Below are positions 35,620 through 44,272 of a stretch of 64,000 bases of DNA, piece by piece. The translations under genes were made by a program, and so were the position numbers. How positions within the stretch are numbered: the first letter of the stretch is position 1; each line of letters opens with the position of its first letter. The stretch comes from Bacteroides cutis (GTDB taxonomy: Bacteria > Bacteroidota > Bacteroidia > Bacteroidales > Bacteroidaceae), in contig NZ_OEST01000007.1 in the NCBI RefSeq assembly GCF_900241005.1, positions 146,356 through 210,355 on the forward strand, in the 5' to 3' direction. The notes under the pieces are model-generated. The model saw only the letters and a program-made list of their open reading frames with translations. It did not search any database and had not been told where the DNA came from.

Positions 35620-36813
35620 ATGATTTTGCAGTTGTTTGAATTTGGTGAAAGTAAAAAAATAACTTTACAGAAAGATTTAGATTCTACTACAATAGATTGG
35701 CTTCGATTCCCACTCGTTATAGCAGTTATATTCATACATAGTGGTGGACTAAAAGAGATAGACTTAGACTATCTCCATGCAAATCCATTCACACTCGAAT
35801 CCATGTATGATTTTATTCGGATTACTTTTTCGCATATCGGAACCCATTTTGCAGTACCTGTATTCTTTATGATATCCGGTTATCTATTTTTTTATAAATT
35901 GAAAGAATGGAACCTAAGTGTCTACAAATCAAAGCTGGCAAAAAGGTTCAAAACCTTGTTTATCCCCTATATGTTATGGAATTGCATATGTATATTTATG
36001 GGCATCATTATCCGGACGGGGGGGGTAGTTCTGAAAGGAAAACCAATAGAGTATATTTGGAGTCCACTGATAGAGAAAGGTATCTTATCCATTTTCTGGG
36101 ATTGTGAAACGTGGGGATTGAATTACACGAATTGGTTTGGATATTCTGTACCTGAAAGTTCACCCATTTTAGTACCATTATGGTATATCCGTGATTTGAT
36201 GGTCGTTATACTATTTACACCTTTGATTTATCAACTTATTAAGAAATTCAAACTTTATTTCGTTAGCATATTAGGACTTTGCTATTTGTCTTTTGTCTTT
36301 ATACCGATTCATGGTTTTTCAGCCTGTGGTTTTTTTTGGTTCTCATTAGGGGCCTATTTTAGTACAAACAATAAAAGTATGGTTGATTCCTTTTATAGAT
36401 TCAGAATACCTGCCTCTATTCTAGCAATAGTCATGTTGATACCGTTAATTTGGATGAATGGTCGCAGTGGTGATGGGGCTACCACGACAGTTAGCACAAT
36501 TCTATATCCTTTTTATGTCATTGGCGCTGTCATATCATCGATTTGCTTAGCTTCCTATTTGTTAAGGAGAAAGAAGGTGGGTGTAAATAAAAAACTGGTA
36601 AGATCAACTTTTTTTATATATTTGTTGCACCCGTTTGTGCTTCTTTTTATGGTAAGAGTGAATAAGCTATCCATTTCGTTTAATTATGTTTGGCAATCCA
36701 TTATATATCTGATTATCCCTGTAGTAACTGCGATGATATGTGTTTGGCTATTTAATTTATTGAACAAATACACACCACAATTATTGTCAGTACTTGTGGG
36801 TAACCGTAAATAA
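35620..36813 (+). CDS. Acyltransferase 3 family membrane protein
   Basis: Integral membrane O-acyltransferase that probably acetylates a capsule sugar. Seen: DWLRFPLVIAVIFIHSGG near residue 25 (the family's first helix with the catalytic His); FAVPVFFMISGYLFF near 86; RFKTLFIPYMLWN near 114; PLWYIRDLMVVIL near 187; about ten transmembrane segments; and FFIYLLHPFVLLF near the C-terminus. It is 397 residues, full length. First capsule-modifying gene of the locus. Confidence 0.88.
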   Translation: MILQLFEFGESKKITLQKDLDSTTIDWLRFPLVIAVIFIHSGGLKEIDLDYLHANPFTLESMYDFIRITFSHIGTHFAVPVFFMISGYLFFYKLKEWNLSVYKSKLAKRFKTLFIPYMLWNCICIFMGIIIRTGGVVLKGKPIEYIWSPLIEKGILSIFWDCETWGLNYTNWFGYSVPESSPILVPLWYIRDLMVVILFTPLIYQLIKKFKLYFVSILGLCYLSFVFIPIHGFSACGFFWFSLGAYFSTNNKSMVDSFYRFRIPASILAIVMLIPLIWMNGRSGDGATTTVSTILYPFYVIGAVISSICLASYLLRRKKVGVNKKLVRSTFFIYLLHPFVLLFMVRVNKLSISFNYVWQSIIYLIIPVVTAMICVWLFNLLNKYTPQLLSVLVGNRK

Positions 36814-36873
36814 CATTGTCATTCTCCTGAAACATTTGATATGGTAATAACGAAGATTTAAAATCTATGCATA

Positions 36874-36903
36874 ATGCGAATCAGTAGTTAAACTCTGATT
36901 CAT
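36874..36903. repeat. Left copy of an inverted ATGCGAATCAG element
   Basis: ATGCGAATCAG, then an AT-rich centre, then CTGATTCAT. It folds on itself through GAATCAG/CTGATTC. The reverse complement occurs at 39728-39763 with a slightly longer centre. It may serve as the terminator of the acyltransferase. Confidence 0.7.
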
Positions 36904-36924
36904 TGTTTTAGAAAATTAAATAAA

Positions 36925-37146
36925 TTGATCTTCATTGCTCTTTGGATATTTGTCTTCTCATTCAGTCAGTTGAAAAACGATTCTATGGGTTGTCTGATTA
37001 TTGAAAAGCTGTCGATAATAGGCTCTGGTTGCTTTCTCCCTTTAAGTAATAATGGTGTTTTCTTTTTTTATTACTTTTATGGGCGTGAGCCGATGATAAA
37101 TATTTCAGGGAATGTATGGTTTTTTTTGCAGAAAGCTACAGCGTAA
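36925..37146 (+). pseudogene. Possible acyltransferase C-terminal fragment
   Basis: A frame that opens only with TTG reads KLIFIALWIFVFSFSQ, then GVFFFYYFYGREPMIN, then a stop. The second part recalls the 'sFFiYxxHgxxi' helix near the end of acyltransferase 3 proteins, and the first a transmembrane helix. No upstream portion is present. It ends near the left end of the IS66 remnant. A weak call. Confidence 0.35.
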
Positions 37147-37253
37147 AGTTTGAGCCCGAAATAATACATATTCTTGTTAGCGTCCAAACATGACGTATAG
37201 CATACTTCAAATAAAATATAGACCTTTGTTGTTGTAATCAAACCCCACTTAAT

Positions 37254-37600
37254 ATGTACAGCAACAGCGATTTTGAAAATTTCTTTCTCCGCTATAAATC
37301 GGAAGCGGTGACTAGCAAAGAGTCCATTCAATCCTTTTGTTTGAGAAATAACGTACCCTATAACCTTTTTGAGAAATGGTACAAAGATACGCGGCACAAG
37401 TTAGTTCCAGTCAAAGTGGATGGTCAACCGGAGCATCAGGAAAGGAAGTCAAGTCTCCGGACCTGGTCTCTACTTCCAATCAGGAAGCTGTGCGTATTAT
37501 GGTGGATATCCGTATGAGCACTGGCATTCACATACAATAGCGCAATTTGAGCCACGCAGGTTTGAAACAGCTCGTGGAGAAGTTGGAGGTTTTATGTTGA
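37254..37600 (+). pseudogene. IS66 tnpA-like gene, frameshifted
   Basis: Starts MYSNSDFENFFLRYKSEAVT with FCLRNNVPYNLFEKWYKDTR, an IS66 accessory-protein start. It then shifts frame near VKVDGQPE: the continuation in another frame reads STSNQEAVRIMVDIRMSTGI, meets a TAG, and ends RNLSHAGLKQLVEKLEVLC. At least one frameshift and one stop. Confidence 0.8.
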
Positions 37601-37769
37601 GTGTGACGGGCCTGAATACGTTCTATTTCTTGAAGGACTTTCATGATATGAGATGCAAGTACGAAAGTAAGTATTCCATGAAGGTGGGGAACTCATTTAT
37701 TCCATTGATTGGAAGGATGTAGTCCTTCTTCTTGAAAGTCCAGTAATTAAACGTTTGAAAATTAGATAA
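37594..37769 (+). pseudogene. IS66 tnpB-like gene, internally deleted
   Basis: Starts MLSVTGLNTFYFLKDFHDMR, a good IS66 Orf2 (TnpB) start. After CKYESKY the central part is missing, and a shifted frame gives EGGELIYSIDWKDVVLLLES and PVIKRLKIR, the normal C-terminus. About half of the usual gene has been lost. Confidence 0.8.
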
Positions 37770-37830
37770 ATAGTTTTGTTTTTATTTGTTTAATCCATTG
37801 GTTTTCAGTATATTTTTATGGTTTTAACAA

Positions 37831-39569
37831 ATGAAAATGGACGACTTTGAAAGAGATAAAATGTTGGCTTGCGCCTATCAGCTGAAAGACCGGGAATTTG
37901 AACCGTTCTCTTGGGATGATCCATTTTTAGATATGGGAACAGACGAAAAATCAAAGCTTCTTTTGGAGTTCATGAATCAGAACCACTCTCTACAAGAGAT
38001 AGTGGAGCTTCTGAAATCAGAACGTGTTTCCTCTTTGGATTATAAAGCAAAATTTGAGGAGGAGCATAAACTAAGAGAAGAGGAACATCAACTGAATATA
38101 AGCCTGCAATCGAGATTGGATAACCTGTTACAGACTATCGATTCTTTGCGTGAGCAGGTTGCTCTGATGAACTAACATCGTTATGGCTCTAAAACCCAGA
38201 AGAGAAAGCCGACCCAATCAAATACCGCTTGTGCAGACCATACAAAGGACAAGGATGATTTTGATGGTACTCCCGGTTCTATCGTTATGGATTCCACTAA
38301 TGTTGCTTCTGCGGAAGAGTCCAACGGGCAAACCTCGGTGAAAGCCGAAAAAGAATTTCGCTATAACCGCTACGGCATGAAGTATCGCACAATGAAAGCT
38401 GACAAGACTGTCTGCCACCGTAGTGACTTGAATCGATTGCCAGCGGGTGCTACGGTGATAAAGTTGCTGCACAGATACTCTTATGAGCAAGTCAGCAGCA
38501 TTGTTGAGCACGATTACGAACTTATCCGTTATAAGACGTTTGAGGGTACTATCATTGATGGTTATTTCCCTCGCGCCGGAGCACCTGAGGTTATTGATGT
38601 AGTTTCCGGTACGCATGCTTCGAGCTCCTTCTTAGCTTATCTTGTTTTCAACAAGTATGTGCTTGATATCCCTCTGTACCGTGAGCTGGTACGTATGATG
38701 GATGAACTGATGCAGGTCAGTCGCATGACTTTGACCAACTGGCTTGAGAAAGACTCAATTGTCAACTGCGATGAAACCTGGTGTCGTGTAAAAGTAGCAG
38801 ACAGCTATAAAAAGAAGTATATCTGGTGTCTGGTGAACAAGGCTGCCAAGGTTGTTATCTACTGTTATGAGGATGGTTCAAGAGGCAGGGATGCCTTACG
38901 GTATATCCTTGGAGATACCCAACTCAAGGCACTACAGTCGGACGGATATAATGTCTATATGTATTTGGATGACGAACTGATAGATACTGACCATCTTTCC
39001 TATTTGGCTCATGCCCGTGCCAAATTCAAGTATGCTTGGGAGCAAGGTGGAAATAAGGATACTGATTTCTTTCCGGATGCTTTTAGCGAACTTTATTAGT
39101 TGGAAGTCGATTATGAAAAAGGCAAGTTAAGTAGCGAACAGATAAAGGCTTTCCGTGATAATCTTAAGACGAAAGAGATCATTATCAAAATACGCAGCAA
39201 GTTGGATGCCATGTTATCCGATGTACATCCGGCCCGAGGTGATCTGATGGAGAAGGCTCTGAATTACTTGAATACCTTCTGGCCTCCATTTTTGCTTACA
39301 CCAGAGACGGTTCTTATACGATTGACAATTCTATTGCCGAACGTTTCATACGTCCCTTGGCTGGCGAGCGCAAGAACTCCTTATTCTTTGGCAGCGGTAA
39401 GATGGCCGGAGTATCGGTGGTCTACCATACCATCATCTCCACTTGCAAGATGTAGGGAGTTTCTGCCTTGCAATACTTTAAGATGTTTTTCCGGAAGATA
39501 GTAAATGGTCGTAGGGATTATGATAATCTTCTTCCAGTGACTATCGGACTGGGTAATAATAAACTTTAA
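37831..39569 (+). pseudogene. IS66 tnpC transposase, nonsense- and frameshift-mutated
   Basis: One frame runs through with two internal stops: TAA after REQVALMN and TAG after DAFSELY. It includes the zinc-region relic, YRTMKADKTVCHRSDLN, the catalytic-core pieces DGYFPRAGAPEV and NCDETWCRVKV, YLAHARAKFKYAWE and KALNYLNTFW. A frameshift then leads to YTIDNSIAERFIRPLAGERK, NSLFFGSGKMAG and a further stop. The DDE core is recognisable but inactive. Confidence 0.85.
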
Positions 39570-39727
39570 AAATCAACTTCTTTTTTGAACTTATTTAAGG
39601 GATAACCGCCTTTTGGTGGGTTTCCTTAGGGGATATGTCAAAATTGGACGCTAACCTAATATGCTGATTTTTAAGTAGATTGAGAAATAGAAATGAGATA
39701 ATTAACTGAATAATAAAATTTAATTAG

Positions 39728-39763
39728 ATGAATCAGAAAGTGTTTTCAACTGCTGATTCGCAT
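39728..39763. repeat. Right copy of the inverted ATGCGAATCAG element
   Basis: ATGAATCAG, an AT-rich centre, then CTGATTCGCAT: the reverse complement of the copy at 36874-36903 apart from a few centre bases. Both copies bracket the acyltransferase fragment and the IS66 remnant. It lies ten bases before the adenylation-enzyme gene. Confidence 0.7.
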
Positions 39764-39772
39764 AAATAACTT

Positions 39773-41263
39773 ATGTTTGAAGAAGAAATTCTACAGCCCG
39801 TGATGGCTAATTTAGAAAGATACTCAGAGAGAAATGCTTTCTGCATAGAAAATAAATTTTATACTTATAGTGATTTTTCAAATACTATAAAAAAGATTCG
39901 TAGTTTGTTGCAATCTCGTGAAATAGAAAGTAAAAACATAGGTCTTGTAACTAATAATGATGTCGAAACCTATGCTTCTATTTTCGCTTTGTGGCTTGAA
40001 GGATATTCTTATGTACCTTTGCATGTAAATCAACCTATTGATAGGTGTTGCAATATTATAAATCAAGTAGGTATAGATACGATTTTAGATTCGTCTGAAC
40101 AGTCTCGCTACGAAGAAATGATGCTTATCCATACTAATGTAAAAGTAGATATAAATGCAGATCTTAATATAGAAAAAAATGCAACTGATAATGATTTAGC
40201 ATATATTCTTTTTACATCCGGTAGTACTGGTATTCCTAAAGGTGTAACTATTTCAAGAGGTAATATCTCTGCTTTTATTAACTCTTTTTGGGCTACAGAT
40301 ATTCAAATTAGTGAAAACGATAATTGTCTTCAATGTTTCGATTTGACTTTTGATGTATCTGTTCAATGTTATTTATCAGCCCTTATCAAGGGGGCTTGTG
40401 TATTTACTGTCCCTTATATGGAAGGTAAATATTTATACGTAGCAGGGTTAATGGAGGAATATGGGATTTCTTTTGCAGTGATGGCTCCATCTATGCTTAG
40501 ATATATGCAACCTTTCTTTGAACAAATTGATATGACTAAGCTTAAAACGTGTATTCTCACAGCTGAAGCTTGCCCTAAAAAATTACTAGAACAGATATAT
40601 ACCTATAATTCTCATATTCAGCTTTTTGATTTTTACGGTCCCACCGAAGCGACAATTTATTGTACATATTATAAATTGTCTAATAGTAATTCCAATAAAG
40701 AATTGAATGGTATCATTTCAATTGGGAAAACTTTGAAAAATGTTTCAAGTATTATCCTTCGTGAAAATGATATAGAATGTGAATGTAACGAGAAAGGTGA
40801 ATTATGTATTACCGGATTACAGGTTACACCTGGATATTGGAATAATTCGGAAAAAAATATTTCGTCTTTCTTTGAACGAGAATATGCTGGTAGTCTTATG
40901 CGTTTTTATCGAACAGGAGATTTATGTTATAAAGATGAAGATGGAGATATCATGTATTCTGGTCGTATAGATAATCAAGTTAAGATTCAAGGTTATCGAA
41001 TAGAATTAGGGGAAATTGAATTTCAAGTGAGAGAATTTCTCCCGAATACAAATGTTGTCTGCTTGGCAAAAAAAGATACTGATATCACCACATTGTTCCT
41101 TATTATTGAAGGTGAAAAATTTGCGACAAACGAACTGGTCTCCTATTTAGCCTCCAAACTACCTTCTTATATGATTCCATCCCATATATTGTTTATCAAG
41201 GAGTTTCCGTTGAATAGTAGTGATAAAGTAGATAGAAAAAAGATGGAATTAATAATTAGTTGA
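39773..41263 (+). CDS. AMP-binding adenylation enzyme (DltA/NRPS A-domain type)
   Basis: Activates a carboxylic or amino acid with ATP and probably loads it on the carrier protein encoded downstream. Seen: adenylation core motifs LAYILFTSGSTGIPKG near residue 141, FDFYGPTEATIYCTYY near 285, GELCITGLQVTPGYW near 342, YRTGDLCYKDEDGD near 381, GRIDNQVKIQGYRIELGEIE near 396, and the C-terminal Lys in SDKVDRKK. It is 496 residues, a stand-alone A domain like D-alanine ligase DltA. The substrate pocket cannot be read reliably. Overlaps or abuts the fusion gene next. Confidence 0.9.
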   Translation: MFEEEILQPVMANLERYSERNAFCIENKFYTYSDFSNTIKKIRSLLQSREIESKNIGLVTNNDVETYASIFALWLEGYSYVPLHVNQPIDRCCNIINQVGIDTILDSSEQSRYEEMMLIHTNVKVDINADLNIEKNATDNDLAYILFTSGSTGIPKGVTISRGNISAFINSFWATDIQISENDNCLQCFDLTFDVSVQCYLSALIKGACVFTVPYMEGKYLYVAGLMEEYGISFAVMAPSMLRYMQPFFEQIDMTKLKTCILTAEACPKKLLEQIYTYNSHIQLFDFYGPTEATIYCTYYKLSNSNSNKELNGIISIGKTLKNVSSIILRENDIECECNEKGELCITGLQVTPGYWNNSEKNISSFFEREYAGSLMRFYRTGDLCYKDEDGDIMYSGRIDNQVKIQGYRIELGEIEFQVREFLPNTNVVCLAKKDTDITTLFLIIEGEKFATNELVSYLASKLPSYMIPSHILFIKEFPLNSSDKVDRKKMELIIS

Positions 41264-41267
41264 TGAG

Positions 41268-43094
41268 ATGATTGATAAATTGAGTAAAAAGGAATGTTGT
41301 GGCTGTAATGTTTGTGGGGATGCATGTCCTAAGGGAGCTATAAAATTCGTTGAAGACAATGAAGGATTTCTGTACCCTTCAATTAACGACGACTTGTGTA
41401 TCAAATGTGATATTTGTGAGAAAGTCTGTCCTGTCATTAATATTGGCCTCCTTAAACAGAATGACTTTGAACATCCCCATTGCTTTGCTGCTGTCCATAA
41501 AAACCTTCAAATTCGTTTTGATAGTACTTCAGGTGGAGCTTTTTCTGCTTTCGCAAAAAAAGCTTATACAGAAAAAGCCTATGTGGGTGGTGCAATATGG
41601 AATAAAGATTGGAGCGTAACAGAATACATCTCAAATAATAAGAATGATATAGAGAAACTTCGAAGCTCAAAGTATATTCAAAGTAATGCTATCGGTCTCT
41701 ATATAAATATAAAGAATTTGTTACAAAGTGGAGAAAAAGTATTATTATGTGGTACTCCTTGTCAAATAGCTGCTTTAAAGTCCTATTTGAAAAAGGATTA
41801 CGAAAATTTGATAACGCTTGATTTTATATGTATGTATGTGAATTCTCCTAAAATATGGCACAAGTATATTAAATTTTTAGAGGAAAAATATAGTTCAAAA
41901 GTTATTTATATAAAAGACAAAAATAAAGAGATTGGTTGGCGTTCTTTAACAAATAAAGTAGTTTTTGAAAATGGGAAAGTAATTTATGATTCAAAAGATA
42001 AAAATTTATTTCGCCGTTGTTATATGGATTTAGGGGTTGCATCTCGCCCTTCCTGTTATAATTGTCAGTTCAAAGGCTTCCCTCGGATAGCAGATATTTC
42101 TATCGCTGATTTTTGGGGAATTGAAAAATATTTAGGAAAAGAATATGATAACAATTTAGGTACTTCTCTTATTCTTATAAATTCCAAGAAGGGAGAAACT
42201 TACTTTGACGAAAAAGTAAAAAAAAGTTTATGTTATCAGGAAGTTCCTTTTAATACCATATTAGATGGGAATCCAGCATTGACTACAACTTATAAATCGC
42301 CAACAAATATTGACAGAAATAAATTCTATAGAGATCTTGAAACTAAAGATTTTGAAAAACTTATATTACATCAGCTAAGTGAAAATACATCCTCGAAAGT
42401 TCTTTTTAAAAGAAAAATCCGGAATTTCTTAAAGTTTAGCTATTTAGTTCTAAAAGCTTCAAAATTTTCAATAAATACTTGGCGTAGGAATATTTATTAT
42501 AATCTTTTTTCTAAACAAATACAAAATGCTATTTTCTCTGGACATTTTCTTGTACTTCATAAATATACCTATATAGATATACATGAAGGAGCGAGAATTA
42601 TTGTGAATGGGTGTATTAAATTGGGAAATAAGGTAACAGAAAGAGATAAGAGCCAAACGATTTTTTTAATTAGAAAAAATGGTTTGATTAAGTTTGAAGG
42701 AGATTATGTTTTCGGTTCAGGTACAAATGTACAAGTATTTGAAGATGCAGAACTTATAATTGGGGGAGGAGGAGATACTAATATGGGAGTTGAAATAGTC
42801 TGCGGAAAAAAAATACAATTTGAAGAGAATGTTTTTCTTGGGCGAAATGTAATTGTTCGTGATACTAATGGAGAACATTATTTATCTCGTCAAGGATATA
42901 AAATTTCTCGACCTGTTATTTTGGGCAATCATGCTTGGTTATGTGACCGTTGTGCAATTATGCCTGGAGTACATGTTTATCCTGGTGGTATTGTGGGGGC
43001 TGGCGCTTTCGTATCGACAGACGTTCCTGCTTTTTCTATTGTAAGTGGTAATCCAGCACAAGTGATAGATGAGGAGGTTTATTGGAAAAGTTAA
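41268..43094 (+). CDS. Fusion: FrhB-like iron-sulfur protein + hexapeptide acyltransferase
   Basis: One 608-residue polypeptide. Seen: two 4Fe-4S motifs at the N-terminus (CCGCNVCGDACP near 9, CIKCDICEKVCP near 44); a coenzyme-F420 hydrogenase beta-subunit-like domain (about 70-370) with FDSTSGGAFSAFAKKAY, CGTPCQIAALKSYL and NCQFKGFPRIADISIADFWG; then a left-handed beta-helix acyltransferase domain (about 420-608) with EENVFLGRNVIVRD, VILGNHAWLCDRCAIMPGV and SGNPAQVIDEE. In capsule loci these two are usually separate genes. The start ATG is five bases after the previous stop region. Inference: the iron-sulfur half reduces a carbonyl or alkene, the C-half acylates. Confidence 0.88.
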   Translation: MIDKLSKKECCGCNVCGDACPKGAIKFVEDNEGFLYPSINDDLCIKCDICEKVCPVINIGLLKQNDFEHPHCFAAVHKNLQIRFDSTSGGAFSAFAKKAYTEKAYVGGAIWNKDWSVTEYISNNKNDIEKLRSSKYIQSNAIGLYINIKNLLQSGEKVLLCGTPCQIAALKSYLKKDYENLITLDFICMYVNSPKIWHKYIKFLEEKYSSKVIYIKDKNKEIGWRSLTNKVVFENGKVIYDSKDKNLFRRCYMDLGVASRPSCYNCQFKGFPRIADISIADFWGIEKYLGKEYDNNLGTSLILINSKKGETYFDEKVKKSLCYQEVPFNTILDGNPALTTTYKSPTNIDRNKFYRDLETKDFEKLILHQLSENTSSKVLFKRKIRNFLKFSYLVLKASKFSINTWRRNIYYNLFSKQIQNAIFSGHFLVLHKYTYIDIHEGARIIVNGCIKLGNKVTERDKSQTIFLIRKNGLIKFEGDYVFGSGTNVQVFEDAELIIGGGGDTNMGVEIVCGKKIQFEENVFLGRNVIVRDTNGEHYLSRQGYKISRPVILGNHAWLCDRCAIMPGVHVYPGGIVGAGAFVSTDVPAFSIVSGNPAQVIDEEVYWKS

Positions 43095-43121
43095 TGATAC
43101 ATAATAATTAAATTATATACA

Positions 43122-43346
43122 ATGGAAGAAGAAAAATTACTTAATTTGTTTGGAGAAATATTTACAGAAGTACCTAAAGATGAAATTGTATTAGATGCAG
43201 AATTTAAAGAGTGGGAACAATATAGTTCTCTTACTATGATGATTCTTATTGATAAGATATCTTCAGAATTTAATGTAAAACTAAAGATTCTCCCTTTAGT
43301 AAAAGCAGAAACAATAGGCGATATATTGCAACTCATTAATGAATAA
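43122..43346 (+). CDS. Acyl carrier protein
   Basis: A 74-residue acidic helical protein: MEEEKLLNLFGEIF, DEIVLDAEFKEWEQYSSLTMM, VKLKILPLVKAETIGDILQL. The Ser in the QYSSLTMM region is the probable 4'-phosphopantetheine site (family motif near DSL; here the Asp is replaced). It lies next to the adenylation enzyme, so it is likely the carrier that accepts its product. Four bases separate it from the aldo/keto reductase. Confidence 0.82.
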   Translation: MEEEKLLNLFGEIFTEVPKDEIVLDAEFKEWEQYSSLTMMILIDKISSEFNVKLKILPLVKAETIGDILQLINE

Positions 43347-43349
43347 TTT

Positions 43350-44264
43350 ATGCAGGAGTTATTACTTAGTAATGGTAACAAGTTACCAGTTATAGGACTC
43401 GGTACCGATGATGTCTTTTATTTGAGAAAACTTATTTCTTGCAAAAACAGAAAGATAGATCGATATATACAGGCATATAATCGCCATCTTCTAAAACCGA
43501 TTCTTAAGTATCAATTGGCTGGCATTATAGCAAAAGCAATAAAAACTGGGTATCGTCTGATTGATACATCTTCAGCATATGATAATGAGGAATGTATAGG
43601 TAAGGCTATTAAATTGTCTGGTATAAATAGAAAAGAATTATATATAACTACACGGGTTACAAACCAACAACAATATAGTGGAACAGTAAGACAGAGCTTT
43701 TTTGAGGCTCTCAAAAAATTTGATTTAGATTATATAGACCTATATATGTTTCATTGGCCTGTTCCTGGTCACTACCTGGATACATGGAAAGAAATGGAAA
43801 GATTATATGAAGAAGGGTATATAAAAAATATAGGTTTGGCTAATTGCCATCAACACCATATTAGAGAAATTCTTAAAGAATGTAGAGTACGTCCAGTTTT
43901 AAATCAAATAGAGGTTCATCCCTTGTTTACCCAAAAAAACTTGATTGAATACTGTAAACATGAAGGTATTCAAGTTGAAGCATATACACCTTTAGCACGT
44001 AATGATGAACGATTACGCCATAACAGGATACTTCGTGCTATCGCTGAAAAATATGGAAAAACAATGTTGCAAATCATTCTTCGTTGGCATATTGAGAATG
44101 GAGTTATTCCAGTTCCTCGATCCACAAATACAAAAAGATTGAGGCAAAATCTGGAAATTTTTGATTTTTCGTTAACTCCAAACGAAATGTCACAAATTGA
44201 TTCTATCAATATCAATTCTCGTTTGAGATACGATCCTGACAATTGTGATTATACAATACTATAG
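43350..44264 (+). CDS. Aldo/keto reductase with Arg at the catalytic Lys position
   Basis: NADPH-dependent oxidoreductase of the AKR fold. Seen: VIGLGTDDV at the N-terminus; an insertion of about 35 residues (about 28-62); GYRLIDTSSAYDNEECIG with the tetrad Asp and Tyr; LDYIDLYMFHWPVPG with the His; GLANCHQHHI; LNQIEVHPLF; and a C-terminal VPRSTNTKRL. The usual catalytic Lys ('TK') is Arg here (ITTRV). It is 304 residues. Possibly reduces the acyl group bound to the carrier protein, or a sugar ketone; both are inference. Confidence 0.85.
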   Translation: MQELLLSNGNKLPVIGLGTDDVFYLRKLISCKNRKIDRYIQAYNRHLLKPILKYQLAGIIAKAIKTGYRLIDTSSAYDNEECIGKAIKLSGINRKELYITTRVTNQQQYSGTVRQSFFEALKKFDLDYIDLYMFHWPVPGHYLDTWKEMERLYEEGYIKNIGLANCHQHHIREILKECRVRPVLNQIEVHPLFTQKNLIEYCKHEGIQVEAYTPLARNDERLRHNRILRAIAEKYGKTMLQIILRWHIENGVIPVPRSTNTKRLRQNLEIFDFSLTPNEMSQIDSININSRLRYDPDNCDYTIL

Positions 44265-44272
44265 TTTCTCAT

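Larger units (their letters stand above)
37176..39655 (+). mobile_element. Degenerate IS66-family insertion sequence
   Basis: Left end GTTAGCGTCCAA and right end TTGGACGCTAAC are perfect 12-base inverses, extended imperfectly inward (ATGAC/GTCAA) and with an interrupted CATATT/AATATG outward. The span is about 2.48 kb and holds three IS66-type genes in the order tnpA, tnpB, tnpC, all broken. I do not see a matching 8-base target duplication. It is no longer autonomous. Confidence 0.85.

Noticed and set aside
36814..36873. A promoter for the sequence after the acyltransferase
   Set aside because: No TAnnTTTG box at useful spacing; the segment is better read as spacer before the hairpin element.
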